A stretch of 64,000 bases of DNA, from NCBI RefSeq assembly GCF_900079775.1, contig NZ_LT556034.1, positions 229,943-293,942 on the forward strand, in the 5' to 3' direction. The notes under the pieces were generated by a model. The model saw only the letters and a list, made by a program, of their open reading frames with translations, was not told the DNA's origin and did not search any database. The translations under genes were made by a program, and so were the position numbers. Of this stretch, positions 17,203 through 27,003 are shown in pieces. Numbering within the stretch: the stretch's first letter is position 1; every line of letters begins with the position of its first letter. Source of the DNA: Leyella lascolaii. Lineage in GTDB: Bacteria > Bacteroidota > Bacteroidia > Bacteroidales > Bacteroidaceae.

Positions 17203-17231
17203 ATGAGGGGCTCCGACACAGGGCTCCTCAT
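17203..17231 (+). promoter_or_regulatory. Leader hairpin before rimP, possible attenuator
   Basis: ATGAGGGGCTC (17203-17213) pairs with GGGCTCCTCAT (17221-17231) in 11 pairs including 2 G-U, with a 7-base loop, followed by TTTATTT. It lies between the operon promoter and the rimP start, so it would act on the operon's own RNA. NusA is a termination factor encoded in this operon, which makes feedback plausible but unproven. Confidence 0.5.
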
Positions 17232-17250
17232 TTTATTTAACCAATTATAT

Positions 17251-17718
17251 ATGATAGACAAAAACGTCGTAAAAGGTATTGTAGAACAGTGGCTGGAGGA
17301 CAAGGACTATTTTCTTGTGGATGTCGAAGTCAGCCCGGATGATAAGATCGTGGTGGAGATAGACCACGCCGACGGTGTGTGGATAGAGGACTGTGTGGAG
17401 CTGAGCCGCTTCATCGAAGAGCGTCTGAGCCGCGATGAGGAAGACTACGAGCTTGAGGTAGGTTCGGCTGGTCTGGGTCAGCCTTTCAAGGTGCCGCAGC
17501 AGTATGAGTGCTTTGTCGGCAAGGAGGTTGAGGTGCTCGACGGAGACGGCCGTAAGGTCAAGGGGCTGCTCAAAAGCGTGGACGGCAATACGTTCGTGGT
17601 GAGTGTGGCTGAGAAAATGAAGGTTGAGGGCAAGAAACGCCCGCAGACTGTCGAGGTGGACCACACTTACGAGATGGATAAAGTGAAATATACAAAATAC
17701 TTAATAAACTTCAAATAA
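17251..17718 (+). CDS. rimP: Ribosome maturation factor RimP
   Basis: 155 residues, the normal length. Cytoplasmic protein needed for 30S subunit maturation. N-terminal RimP domain (about 1-78) contains FLVDVEVSPDDKIVVEID and the LSRFIEERLSRDEEDYELEVGS segment that ends in the conserved Gly-Leu-Gly-Pro-like GLGQPF. The C-terminal SH3-like domain (about 85-155) follows with GKEVEVLDGDGRKVKGLLK. The ATG at 17251 matches the family N terminus; upstream in-frame codons overlap the leader hairpin. First gene of the operon, 4 bases ahead of nusA, the classic bacterial rimP-nusA-infB order. Confidence 0.96.
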   Translation: MIDKNVVKGIVEQWLEDKDYFLVDVEVSPDDKIVVEIDHADGVWIEDCVELSRFIEERLSRDEEDYELEVGSAGLGQPFKVPQQYECFVGKEVEVLDGDGRKVKGLLKSVDGNTFVVSVAEKMKVEGKKRPQTVEVDHTYEMDKVKYTKYLINFK

Positions 17719-17722
17719 AGCT

Positions 17723-18985
17723 ATGGCAGCAATGAAAAAAGAACCGGTCGTGAGCATGTTCGACTCTTTCAAAGAATTTAAGGAGACGAAAAACATTGAC
17801 CGTACCACGTTGGTGAGCGTGCTTGAGGAGAGCTTCCGCAACGTTCTTGCCAAGATATTCGGCAGTGACGAGAACTTCGACGTCATTGTCAATCCGGACA
17901 AGGGCGACTTCGAGATATACCGCAACCGTGTCGTTGTGGCAGACGATGAGGTGGAGGACGACAACAAACAGATTTCGCTGACAGAGGCAAGAAAGATTGA
18001 GCCCGACTATGAAGTGGGAGAAGACGTGTCCGAACGTGTCGATTTCGAGAAGTTCGGACGCCGTGCCATCCTCAATCTGAGGCAGACTCTGGCTTCGAAG
18101 ATACTTGAGCTGGAACACGACTCATTATATAATAAGTATAAAGACCGCGTCGGACAGATCATTGCCGGTGAGGTGTATCAGGTGTGGAAGCGCGAGGTGC
18201 TCGTGGTGGACGACGAGAACAACGAGCTCATCCTGCCGAAGATGGAGCAGATACCGAACGACACCTATCACAAGGGCGAGACCATCAGGGCAGTCATACA
18301 CCGTGTGGACAACGAGAACAACAACCCGAAGATTATCCTTTCTCGCACAAGCCCGGTGTTCCTCCAGCGTCTGCTCGAGGCTGAGGTGCCCGAGATAGCC
18401 GACGGACTCATTTCCATCCGTAAGATAGCCCGCATGCCGGGCGAGAGAGCCAAGGTGGCTGTGGAGAGCTACGACGAGCGCATCGACCCCGTGGGAGCGT
18501 GCGTGGGAGTGAAGGGAAGCCGCGTGCACGGCATAGTGCGTGAGCTGTGCAACGAGAACATAGACGTCATCAACTACACCGCGAACACCAAGCTCTTCAT
18601 ACAGCGCGCGCTCAGTCCCGCCAGAATATCGAGCATCAACGTGGACGAGGAGAACCACAAGGCGGAGGTGTTCCTCAAGCCCGAGGAGGTGAGCCTTGCC
18701 ATCGGACGCGGCGGACTCAACATAAAGCTCGCGTCGATGCTTACCGAATACACCATCGATGTGTTCAGGGAGATTGACGACAATGAGGCTGACGAGGACA
18801 TATATCTTGAAGAATTCTCCGATGAGATAGACCAGTGGGTTATCGACGCCATACGTTCCATCGGACTGGACACGGCGAAGGCTGTGCTCAACGCGCCCCG
18901 CGAGATGCTTGTCGAGAAGGCGGATCTGGAGGAAGAGACCGTCGACAACGTGCTCAGGATTCTCAAGGCGGAATTCGAGGGATAA
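17723..18985 (+). CDS. nusA: Transcription termination/antitermination factor NusA
   Basis: 420 residues. Binds RNA polymerase and nascent RNA and modulates pausing, termination and antitermination. N-terminal polymerase-binding domain (about 1-130, FDSFKEFKETKNIDR..LEESFRNVLAKIFG), S1 domain (about 135-200, GQIIAGEVYQVWKREVLV), then two KH domains (about 205-345) with GACVGVKGSRVHGIVREL and EEVSLAIGRGGLNIKLAS. The C-terminal part ends in a helix-hairpin-like segment. The acidic repeats of the E. coli C terminus are absent, as usual outside Gammaproteobacteria. It is followed by infB after a 157-base gap without an evident terminator. Confidence 0.97.
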   Translation: MAAMKKEPVVSMFDSFKEFKETKNIDRTTLVSVLEESFRNVLAKIFGSDENFDVIVNPDKGDFEIYRNRVVVADDEVEDDNKQISLTEARKIEPDYEVGEDVSERVDFEKFGRRAILNLRQTLASKILELEHDSLYNKYKDRVGQIIAGEVYQVWKREVLVVDDENNELILPKMEQIPNDTYHKGETIRAVIHRVDNENNNPKIILSRTSPVFLQRLLEAEVPEIADGLISIRKIARMPGERAKVAVESYDERIDPVGACVGVKGSRVHGIVRELCNENIDVINYTANTKLFIQRALSPARISSINVDEENHKAEVFLKPEEVSLAIGRGGLNIKLASMLTEYTIDVFREIDDNEADEDIYLEEFSDEIDQWVIDAIRSIGLDTAKAVLNAPREMLVEKADLEEETVDNVLRILKAEFEG

Positions 18986-19142
18986 TGACACAGAGCGTAG
19001 CCCGCACTTGTTGCCGGCTGCGCCTTACTGTTGTGAATCAGCTTGTTGATTTTAAGTATATTAGAAGAAAGAACACAGAAAAGCGCCGTCCGCACCGGAC
19101 TGACAGGAAAAGTGCGGCGTGCGCGTCATGAAAATAATAAAT

Positions 19143-22010
19143 ATGAGCATCAGGTTAAATAAAGCATTACGTGAATTGAACATAGGACTCCAGACGGCAG
19201 TGGAGTTCCTTGAGAAAAGAAGTGAACTGGGCGAAGTGAAACCGGAGCCGAGCTTCAAACTCAACGATGAGCAGTATCAGGCTCTCATGCGTGAGTTCCA
19301 GCAGGACAAGGAGGTGAGGACGCAGGCTGAAAAACTTCAGTTGAAGAAACCGAAGGAGAAGAAGCGTGCGCAGGGACCGAAGGATCACCGTGCCGACAAA
19401 CTTCTTTCCACCGCCTCGCAGCAGCAGTACAAGCCATTGGGCAAGATAGATCTCGACAGCATCAACAAACCAGCTGCCGCGAGAAAAGTTTCTGTGCCTG
19501 ATGCGGAAAAGGAAAAGGAACACAAGACTGATGCCGGCAGTCAGGTGAAATCCGTTGATAAAAACCTATCTGAACCAACCCAGACAATTAATGCTCCAGC
19601 TGAGGCTGCCCCGCAGGCTGCCGCAGACACGCGCGTTGATGACACTGAAAAAAATAATACCGACAACGTGATTGAAGTAAAGAAGACAGAAAAGAACAAC
19701 GTGAAGAATGAGCCGGGAGTCGGGAAGACTGAGCCGGAGAAGAAGGAGGCTTCCGCAAGACACAACACCGCGGAGGGCACTAAAGCCTCCACAAACATAT
19801 TCACGACCAAGAGTGAGAAGAAAATCCTGAATGCCACAAAGGTGAATGTGCTCGGGCGTATCGACCTCGACGCGCTCAACCAGAGCACCCGCCCGAAGAA
19901 GAAAACAAAGGAGGAGAAACGCAAGGAACGCGAGGAGAAGGTGATGCAGCAGCGTGGCGAGAAGAAGAAACGCGAGCGCATCAACAAGGTGAGAGTCGAC
20001 ATCAACGCCGCATCACAGCAGGAAGCGCAGCGCGCGGCGGACAACAAGTCGGGCTCCGGTAAGAAAAAGAAGAACAAGAACCGTAACCACAAGCCCATCG
20101 AGGTGAACGAGGAGGACGTCGCACGTCAGGTTAAGGAGACGCTCGCAAGGCTCACCAACAAGCAGAACCAGAACAAGAAGGGCGCCAAATACCGCAAGGA
20201 GAAGCGCGAGGCTGTGCAGGAGAAGCTCAATGAGGAGCGTCTTGAGGAGCGCAAGGAGAGCAAGGTGCTCAAGCTGACGGAATATGTCACCGTGAGCGAA
20301 CTTGCCAACATGATGAACATCTCCGTCAACCAGGTCATCGGAACCCTTATGAGCGTGGGCATCATGGTGTCCATCAACCAGCGTCTGGACGCCGAGACCA
20401 TCAACCTCGTAGCCGAGGAATTCGGCTTCAAGACCGAATATGTGAGCGCTGAGGTGCAGGAAGCCATCACCGAGACCGAGGACGACGAGAACGACCTTCT
20501 GCCGCGCGCGCCCATCGTTACGGTAATGGGTCATGTGGACCACGGCAAGACCTCGCTGCTCGACTACATACGCAAGACAAACGTCATAGCCGGAGAGGCG
20601 GGCGGAATAACGCAGCACATCGGTGCCTACAACGTGAGACTGGAGGACGGCAGACGCATAACGTTCCTCGATACTCCGGGACATGAGGCGTTCACAGCTA
20701 TGCGTGCGCGCGGTACTCAGGTCACTGATATAGCCATCATCATCATCGCTGCGGACGACAGTGTGATGCCTACCACCAAGGAGGCGATAGCACATGCGCA
20801 GGCAGCGAACGTGCCGATGGTGTTCGCCATAAACAAGATTGACAAGCCGGGAGCCAATCCCGACAAGATAAGGGAGGACCTCGCCAACATGAATCTGCTT
20901 GTAGAGGAGTGGGGAGGAAAGTACCAGTGTCAGGAGATAAGCGCAAAGAAGGGCATTGGAGTAAAGGAACTGCTCGAGAAAGTGCTGCTTGAGGCGGAGA
21001 TGCTCGACCTTAAGGCGAACCCCGCGCGCAAGGCTACCGGCTCAATCATCGAGTCGTCTCTCGACAAGGGACGCGGCTACGTGTCTACCGTGCTCGTGTC
21101 AAACGGTACGCTGAAGGTGGGCGACAATGTCATCGCGGGAACCAACTACGGACGCATCAGGGCAATGTTCAACGAGCGCAACAGCCGCATAGAGAGTGCC
21201 GGACCGGCTGAGCCGGCAATCATCCTCGGTCTTAACGGCGCGCCGACAGCAGGCGACACGTTCCATGTTCTGGACACAGAGCAGGAGGCACGCGACATTG
21301 CCAACAAGCGTCTGCAGCTCCAGCGCGAGCAGGGACTGCGCACACAGAAGCGTCTTACGCTCTCCGACATAAGCCACCGCATAGCCCTCGGCTCGTTCAA
21401 GGAGCTCAACATCATCGTCAAGGGCGACACCGACGGAAGTATAGAGGCGTTGAGCGACTCGTTCATAAAGCTGTCCACGGAGAAGATAAAGGTGGATGTC
21501 ATCTACAAGGCTGTGGGTCAGATATCAGAGAGCGACGTCACTCTGGCAGACGCTTCCGACGCCATCATCGTGGGATTCCAGGTGCGTCCGTCGGCTGCGG
21601 CGCGCAAGCAGGCTGAGCAGGACGGCGTGGAGATAAACACCTATTCAGTCATCTACGATGCCATAGACGATGTGAAGTCGGCTATGGAAGGCATGCTTGA
21701 GAAGGTGAAGAAGGAGATTGTCACCGGACAGGTGGAGGTGCGCGAGGTCTACAAGATATCGAAGGTGGGCACGGTTGCCGGCGCTTATGTCACCGAAGGA
21801 AAGGTTCACCGCACCGACCGCGCACGTGTCGTACGCGACGGCATCGTCGTACACACCGCGGACATCAATGCCCTGAAGCGTTATAAGGACGACGTGAAGG
21901 AGGTGGCAGCCAACTTCGAGTGCGGTATAAGCCTTGTCAACTTCAACGACATTCAGGTGGGCGACATCCTCGAGACATTCACCGAGATAGAGGTACAGCA
22001 GAAACTCTGA
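19143..22010 (+). CDS. infB: Translation initiation factor IF-2
   Basis: 955 residues. GTPase that brings initiator tRNA to the 30S subunit. The ATG at 19143 starts [18 protein letters not shown], the family's usual N terminus; an earlier GTG (19119) and ATG (19128) are less likely. A long Lys/Glu/Ala-rich, probably disordered region (about 60-370) precedes an IF2_N domain ([20 protein letters not shown]). The GTP-binding domain starts near residue 458 with G1 GHVDHGKTS, then G3 DTPGHEAF, G4 NKID and G5 SAKKG. Domains II, III and IV follow, with [18 protein letters not shown] near the end. Last gene of the operon; a strong terminator follows. Confidence 0.97.
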   Translation: MSIRLNKALRELNIGLQTAVEFLEKRSELGEVKPEPSFKLNDEQYQALMREFQQDKEVRTQAEKLQLKKPKEKKRAQGPKDHRADKLLSTASQQQYKPLGKIDLDSINKPAAARKVSVPDAEKEKEHKTDAGSQVKSVDKNLSEPTQTINAPAEAAPQAAADTRVDDTEKNNTDNVIEVKKTEKNNVKNEPGVGKTEPEKKEASARHNTAEGTKASTNIFTTKSEKKILNATKVNVLGRIDLDALNQSTRPKKKTKEEKRKEREEKVMQQRGEKKKRERINKVRVDINAASQQEAQRAADNKSGSGKKKKNKNRNHKPIEVNEEDVARQVKETLARLTNKQNQNKKGAKYRKEKREAVQEKLNEERLEERKESKVLKLTEYVTVSELANMMNISVNQVIGTLMSVGIMVSINQRLDAETINLVAEEFGFKTEYVSAEVQEAITETEDDENDLLPRAPIVTVMGHVDHGKTSLLDYIRKTNVIAGEAGGITQHIGAYNVRLEDGRRITFLDTPGHEAFTAMRARGTQVTDIAIIIIAADDSVMPTTKEAIAHAQAANVPMVFAINKIDKPGANPDKIREDLANMNLLVEEWGGKYQCQEISAKKGIGVKELLEKVLLEAEMLDLKANPARKATGSIIESSLDKGRGYVSTVLVSNGTLKVGDNVIAGTNYGRIRAMFNERNSRIESAGPAEPAIILGLNGAPTAGDTFHVLDTEQEARDIANKRLQLQREQGLRTQKRLTLSDISHRIALGSFKELNIIVKGDTDGSIEALSDSFIKLSTEKIKVDVIYKAVGQISESDVTLADASDAIIVGFQVRPSAAARKQAEQDGVEINTYSVIYDAIDDVKSAMEGMLEKVKKEIVTGQVEVREVYKISKVGTVAGAYVTEGKVHRTDRARVVRDGIVVHTADINALKRYKDDVKEVAANFECGISLVNFNDIQVGDILETFTEIEVQQKL

Positions 22011-22064
22011 CGCCACGTTCCGCGTGTCATCGGCTTGAAAAGATAAATAAAGATATCATACTGT

Positions 22065-22107
22065 GCCGGGAAAACGTTCCGTGAGGATGGTTTTTCCCGG
22101 CTTTTTT
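22065..22107 (+). terminator. Terminator of the rimP-nusA-infB operon
   Basis: A perfect 10-bp stem (GCCGGGAAAA/TTTTCCCGGC, 22065-22074 and 22092-22101) is followed by six T. The rest of the gap to 22331 shows no further feature. Confidence 0.92.
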
Positions 22108-22331
22108 ATTACGGAAAGACGGTTGTCCAGCCGATTTATGACGGAATAAATGATTCTTCCGTTGCTACGGACAGGTATTGCGCGCTTAGTGTTGGCGTGG
22201 CGTCGCACCGCCCTTGCGTAATGGGCGTCACCTCCGGGTGTGTCGGATAGCAATGAGAAAAAATACTTTCATTCATCCGCTGGCGTTGTTCCTGAACGTA
22301 GCGGACAAAACACAGAAAACATATATGGCAT

Positions 22332-23600
22332 ATGAGTAAGTCAGAAATTTCCTTTTCGCTTTTTCCGCACGGTTACGCACAGGTGCGCACATGGCTGATG
22401 CCGTTTCTTCTCCTTGTGCTTTCAGCGCGTGCGTATGCCGGCAGTCTGCCGGTGATATACATCGACACGCCCGGCTCTTCGGCGATAACCTCACGCGACA
22501 AATGGACGAAAGGATGCCGCATGAGGATAGTGATGCCCGATGGAACCGAGGATTTCTGCTCAAGCGACGTGGATGTGAAGGGTCGGGGACACTCCACCTT
22601 TACCAAACCGAAAAAGCCTTACGCCATCCGTCTCGACGGCAGACATCCCCTTCTCGGCATGGCTCCGGGCAAGCGGTGGGCACTGCTCGCCAATTTCATG
22701 GACCACAGTCTGATGCGCAACATGCTCGCCCTCGAGCTCGCGCGCCGCACCTCTCTTGCATGGACACCTGACTGTCGGCAGGTGGATGTTGTGGTGAACG
22801 GACAGCCGCAGGGCTGCTATCTGCTTTGCGAACAGATAAGGGTGGCGCGCGGTCGCGTTGAAATCGACGAAAAACGCGGATTCCTTTTCGAGCTCGACAG
22901 CTACGACGACGGCTCTCCTCGATTCCATACCGCTCACCGGAGGCTGCCCGTCAACATCAAGTCTCCCGACCCGCCGACCTCCGACATGATGGAAAAAGCC
23001 CGTCGGATGTTCGATGAAATCGAGCAAAAACTCTATTCCCCACATCCCGACATGAACGGTATATACGACAGATATATTGACTCCACGTCGTTCGCCGACT
23101 GGTGGCTGGTGCACGAGATAGCGCAGAACGCCGAGCCTAACGGTCCCCGCAGCTGTTACATGTATTGCGGCGAGGACGGCAGACTCACTGCCGGACCTGT
23201 CTGGGACTTCGACCTTGCCTTCATCTCTGTGGGCGTTGACGCGGGAGGCGACCTCCGTCCGTCGCGCCTCAACCGCAAGGATGTGCGGCTGCTTACCACA
23301 GACAGCCTCTACAACCGCAACGCCCTGTGGTTCGACCGTCTGCTTTCCGACCCGCAGTTTGTCGCTCTCGTGAGGCGTCGATGGCAGGTGCTGAAGGCTC
23401 AAATTCCCGATGTAATCGGCGGTTTTGACCGCTGGCGTGCAGAGATAGAGCCTTCCGCGCTTGCCGATGAACGCATGTGGGCATCGCTCGATCCCGCCCG
23501 TTTCGACACCTTTGTGTCGTTCCGCTCCTCGTGCGACAATCTTAGAAAGACTTTTCTCGTACGCGTCAGTCGCATGGACGCTCTGCTCTCCACGCTCTGA
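22332..23600 (+). CDS. CotH-kinase family exported protein
   Basis: 422 residues. An N-terminal hydrophobic stretch (LMPFLLLVLSARAYA, about residues 22-36) is probably a signal peptide after a longer than usual n-region. A later start is possible but no better ATG lies near. CotH-kinase features: VDVKGRGHSTFTKPKKPYAIRL (the RGNSTW-type segment), KRWALLANFMDHSLMRNMLAL, VNGQPQGCYLLCEQIRV, GFLFELDSYDD and the late WDFDLAF. Family members are atypical protein kinases in spore coats and fungal invasins. In Bacteroidales they are usually exported proteins of unknown role. It stands alone between the infB terminator and a long noncoding gap; no terminator is evident after it. Confidence 0.85.
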   Translation: MSKSEISFSLFPHGYAQVRTWLMPFLLLVLSARAYAGSLPVIYIDTPGSSAITSRDKWTKGCRMRIVMPDGTEDFCSSDVDVKGRGHSTFTKPKKPYAIRLDGRHPLLGMAPGKRWALLANFMDHSLMRNMLALELARRTSLAWTPDCRQVDVVVNGQPQGCYLLCEQIRVARGRVEIDEKRGFLFELDSYDDGSPRFHTAHRRLPVNIKSPDPPTSDMMEKARRMFDEIEQKLYSPHPDMNGIYDRYIDSTSFADWWLVHEIAQNAEPNGPRSCYMYCGEDGRLTAGPVWDFDLAFISVGVDAGGDLRPSRLNRKDVRLLTTDSLYNRNALWFDRLLSDPQFVALVRRRWQVLKAQIPDVIGGFDRWRAEIEPSALADERMWASLDPARFDTFVSFRSSCDNLRKTFLVRVSRMDALLSTL

Positions 23601-23816
23601 CATGCCTCCCGCATCCCTCCGCCGTCTTCCTGCCTGGCGTCCTCATCGCTCCGTTTCGTTCCATGGACAGGCTTGACGGCAACTTGTTTTTGTATTAATA
23701 AAAGACCGATGAAACCGTAAGAATCTGCATAAATATACGTTTCGGAAAGTAAAAAAACACTACAACAGAAAATCGTGAAATAGAAATGCGATTACCCTTT
23801 CGTGTCACTCACAGCC

Positions 23817-24035
23817 CGCGAAAGAGCCTTTCTCATGGCGTCATGATACTGTCTGATAGCCCGAAATGTGCGGTCTCATCACCTGAAGAGCCTTTCCCGC
23901 ATTGTGAAATGTGCTCTTCCACTTCACAGAAAAGCCCCTTTCATGACGCAATAAAGGCTCTTCCGTGATGTCATAAAGCCTCTTTCGCGAGCCCGAACGT
24001 ACTCTTTCGTCACACCGTAAAGCCTCTCTTGTCTG
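23817..24035. repeat. 22-nt periodic repeat array C
   Basis: Ten units of 21-23 nt, mean 21.9. Starts are 23817, 23839, 23860, 23882, 23905, 23927, 23948, 23971, 23992 and 24014. Many carry the quasi-palindrome GAAAGAGCCTTTC or TAAAGGCTCTTCC. A weaker unit may begin near 23786. It lies in the 23601-24710 gap; 23601-23785 holds nothing recognisable. Confidence 0.85.
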
Positions 24036-24088
24036 TCAGAATATTCTAAATTATTGTATTACAATGCTTTATAAAAACCGCCCGAAAC

Positions 24089-24156
24089 TCGCGTATTTAC
24101 AACCGCAAGCACTTTCCTCCGCAAATAAACGGCTCTCGTGGAGTTGACGCTGTATG
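24089..24156 (+). other. Conserved 68-nt element downstream of array C
   Basis: Second copy of the element at 16784-16851: TCGCGTATTT, 35 bases, TCTCGTGGAGTTG. Overall identity over the first 58 bases is 37/58, concentrated at the ends. From 24157 to 24628 the gap is AT-rich and shows no gene or structure I can support. Confidence 0.55.
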
Positions 24157-24628
24157 AATATTCACTCCCCGGAGCATTTTCCGCATATTTATACAATCAA
24201 AGTATTGTCTTACATTATGATAGTCCATGCACATTCGTTATTGTCGTGTTGATGAATAAAAGGCGCGTGTTACAGTGTTCATACAGTCCGTTCCGCACAG
24301 CCGTATGCAAATGTGGGCACGCTAATGGAGAAGATGTGTGATAGTCATTGCGGTTTTACTCTGGGACAATGCCGTTTTTTCACATTCCCGGTTTTCTTTG
24401 AATCGCCATCACATACGTCTTGTTCCAAATACAAATATGCATGGTTATATGCTTCGCTATGAAAGAGGTTGTAATAGAGAAAGATGCCCTGTGCAATTTA
24501 TTTATAATGAAGTCTGTTCGCAACATTCCAAATCCGGCAGTCCGATATAATTTATCCGACATTTATTCAAGCGTGTGATTGATTTGGATGAAACATCGTT
24601 CCGGGTTTTGATTTTTTATGTTCCGTTT

Positions 24629-24660
24629 TTTGTTTTCATTCTTTTTATTCATTATCTTTG
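24629..24660 (+). promoter_or_regulatory. Promoter of the suf operon
   Basis: TTTG (24629-24632), 20-base spacer, TATCTTTG (24653-24660): exact at both boxes. It sets the sufB start at 24711, because the in-frame ATG at 24618 would lie upstream of the promoter. Confidence 0.85.
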
Positions 24661-24710
24661 TAAACTTGCAGAGCGTGCATATCGCATGCGTACAAGACAA
24701 CGAAACACAA

Positions 24711-26168
24711 ATGGAGAAGATAAACAACAATCAGAATGAATATGTGCGCAAGGTGGCGGAGCAGAAGTATGCTTTCGGGTTCACCACAGACGTGCATACG
24801 GATATAATAGACAAGGGACTTAACGAGGACGTGGTGCGTCTCATCTCGCAGAAGAAGGGCGAACCGGACTGGATGCTCGACTTCCGCCTCAAGGCGTTCG
24901 AGTTCTGGAAGACACAGAAACAGCCGTCGTGGGGACACCTCCACCTGCCGGAGATAGACTATCAGGCAATTTCCTACTACGCCGACCCTATGGCGAAGAA
25001 GAAGGACGACGGCAAGAAGGAGATAGACCCGGAGCTGATGAAGACGTTCGACAAGCTCGGCATCCCGCTCGAGGAACGCCTTGCGCTCAGCGGTGTGGCG
25101 GTGGATGCCATCATGGACTCGGTGTCGGTGAAGACCACTTTCAAGGAGAAGCTCGCGGAGAAGGGCATCATCTTCTGCTCGATAGGCGACGCCATAAAGA
25201 ACCATCCCGACCTCGTGCGCGAGTATCTCGGCTCGGTCGTGCCCTACAGGGACAACTTCTTCGCCTCACTCAACAGTGCCGTTTTCAGCGACGGCTCGTT
25301 CGTCTACGTTCCCAAGGGCGTGCGCTGTCCGATGGAGCTGAGCTCCTATTTCCGCATCAACGCGCGCAACACGGGTCAGTTCGAGCGCACGCTCATAGTG
25401 GCGGACGACGACTCCTACGTGTCTTATCTCGAAGGATGTACAGCCCCTATGCGCGATGAGAACCAGCTGCACGCGGCAATCGTGGAGATAGTGGTGAAGG
25501 ACAACGCCGAGGTGAAGTACTCTACAGTGCAGAACTGGTACCCTGGCGACGAGAACGGACGGGGCGGAGTGTACAACCTCGTGACCAAGCGCGGCGACCT
25601 GCGCGGGGTCAACTCCAAACTGTCGTGGACTCAGGTGGAGACCGGCTCAGCCATAACGTGGAAGTATCCGTCGTGCATCCTGCGCGGCGACAACTCTCAG
25701 GCGGAGTTCTACAGCGTTGCCGTGACCAACCATTACCAGCAGGCTGACACCGGCACCAAGATGATACACATGGGCAGAAACACGAGCAGCACCATCATAA
25801 GCAAGGGCATCAGCGCCGGACACAGCCAGAACTCATACCGCGGACTGGTCAGGGCGACGTCGGGAGCAGACAACGCCCGCAACTACAGCTCGTGCGACAG
25901 CCTCCTCCTCGGAAGCGAGTGCGGGGCGCATACGTTTCCTTATATGGACATACACAACGACACGGCGATAGTGGAACATGAGGCTACGACAAGCAAGATA
26001 AGCGAGGACCAGCTGTTCTACTGCAACCAGCGGGGCATCTCCACCGAGCAGGCGATAGGGCTGATAGTGAACGGCTATGCCAAGGAAGTGCTCAACAAGC
26101 TGCCCATGGAGTTCGCAGTCGAGGCGCAGAAGCTCCTCAGCGTGTCGCTCGAAGGGTCGGTGGGATGA
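24711..26168 (+). CDS. sufB: Fe-S cluster assembly scaffold SufB
   Basis: 485 residues. SufB forms the SufBC2D complex on which Fe-S clusters are built in the cytoplasm. Family marks: [27 protein letters not shown] at the N terminus, [83 protein letters not shown] with the conserved Cys, and [14 protein letters not shown] near the C terminus. The start is chosen from the promoter position and from homology: the extra 31 upstream codons read as a Phe-rich stretch foreign to SufB. First gene of the operon. Confidence 0.96.
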   Translation: MEKINNNQNEYVRKVAEQKYAFGFTTDVHTDIIDKGLNEDVVRLISQKKGEPDWMLDFRLKAFEFWKTQKQPSWGHLHLPEIDYQAISYYADPMAKKKDDGKKEIDPELMKTFDKLGIPLEERLALSGVAVDAIMDSVSVKTTFKEKLAEKGIIFCSIGDAIKNHPDLVREYLGSVVPYRDNFFASLNSAVFSDGSFVYVPKGVRCPMELSSYFRINARNTGQFERTLIVADDDSYVSYLEGCTAPMRDENQLHAAIVEIVVKDNAEVKYSTVQNWYPGDENGRGGVYNLVTKRGDLRGVNSKLSWTQVETGSAITWKYPSCILRGDNSQAEFYSVAVTNHYQQADTGTKMIHMGRNTSSTIISKGISAGHSQNSYRGLVRATSGADNARNYSSCDSLLLGSECGAHTFPYMDIHNDTAIVEHEATTSKISEDQLFYCNQRGISTEQAIGLIVNGYAKEVLNKLPMEFAVEAQKLLSVSLEGSVG

Positions 26169-26202
26169 CACATATATAATAATGTAGTAAACGGTTTTGT
26201 AT

Positions 26203-26976
26203 ATGAGACCAACGCATATCGCTGTCTTTGCCATTGCGCTGAGCATGGCGGCAGCCTCCGGCATGGCTCAGGACGATGCGGTAAGACGCTGGGCACTGAG
26301 CGTGGGAATAAGTCCGGTGATGCCTGTTGTGACAGGCAATGATGCTCCCTCGACGCAATACGACCCTGTCAAGACGGGCGGAGGACCTGGCTTCTCGGCG
26401 CATCTCGAGTATTTCATACCGCATTCCGGATTCTCTGTCGTCGGTGGTTACGACCATGAGGGGCTTTATTACTTCTCGGGAGACGTGTCCGCCACGATGT
26501 CGCAGATAATGCTTGGAGGACGGTGGTACTTCCTGTCGCCAGACAAACCGCTGCAACCTTACCTCGGGGCGGCTTCCTTCTGGAACATGTCGGGACGCCG
26601 TGCGGCGGGCACGATGAGCATGTCATCCTCGCATACCGTGTATGAACGCGACTATCGGGTGAGCAGTCCGCTGCTCAGTGTCGCGCCTTCTGTCGGGGTG
26701 GACATGTATTTCTTCTCGTGCATCGCCCTTGAGGTGGACTACGGATTCCGCCTCGCCGTCGACGGGAAAACAAAGGTGAATACCAGGTACAACGGCTCGG
26801 ACAGACTCTATGCCACGCGCTCGCCGATGCACCGCCACGCCATTTCCGTGGCTCTGAAGACAACGTTCCCGTTCGCTTTCACGAGAGATGACTTCAGCGG
26901 TCTCGTAGATTTTCTGCTCGGTGTGGAGCATCGCCGCACCGTCAAAAAGACTAAGATAAATTTGGATAATTATTAA
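26203..26976 (+). CDS. Outer-membrane beta-barrel-like protein inserted between sufB and sufC
   Basis: 257 residues, family not recognised. Signal peptide MRPTHIAVFAIALSMAAASGMAQ. The rest alternates short beta-strand-like stretches with Gly and aromatic residues (FSAHLEYFIPHSGFSVVGGYD, MSQIMLGGRWYFL, KPLQPYLGAASFWN, AISVALKTTFPF), the look of a small OmpW/Omp_b-brl porin-like barrel. It lies 34 bases after sufB and 27 bases before sufC on the same strand, with no promoter or terminator between. It should therefore be cotranscribed with the Fe-S genes. Any role in iron or sulfur handling is speculation from position only. Confidence 0.8.
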   Translation: MRPTHIAVFAIALSMAAASGMAQDDAVRRWALSVGISPVMPVVTGNDAPSTQYDPVKTGGGPGFSAHLEYFIPHSGFSVVGGYDHEGLYYFSGDVSATMSQIMLGGRWYFLSPDKPLQPYLGAASFWNMSGRRAAGTMSMSSSHTVYERDYRVSSPLLSVAPSVGVDMYFFSCIALEVDYGFRLAVDGKTKVNTRYNGSDRLYATRSPMHRHAISVALKTTFPFAFTRDDFSGLVDFLLGVEHRRTVKKTKINLDNY

Positions 26977-27003
26977 ATACTCACATCAGAAATACATACA
27001 GTT

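Noticed and set aside
23817..24035. CRISPR-like array in the 22-nt repeats
   Set aside because: The whole 22-nt unit repeats with no unique spacer, and no cas genes are in the window.
24618..24710. N-terminal extension of SufB with a Phe-rich, signal-like stretch
   Set aside because: The -33 and -7 promoter boxes lie inside it, and SufB is cytoplasmic; the ATG at 24711 fits homologues.
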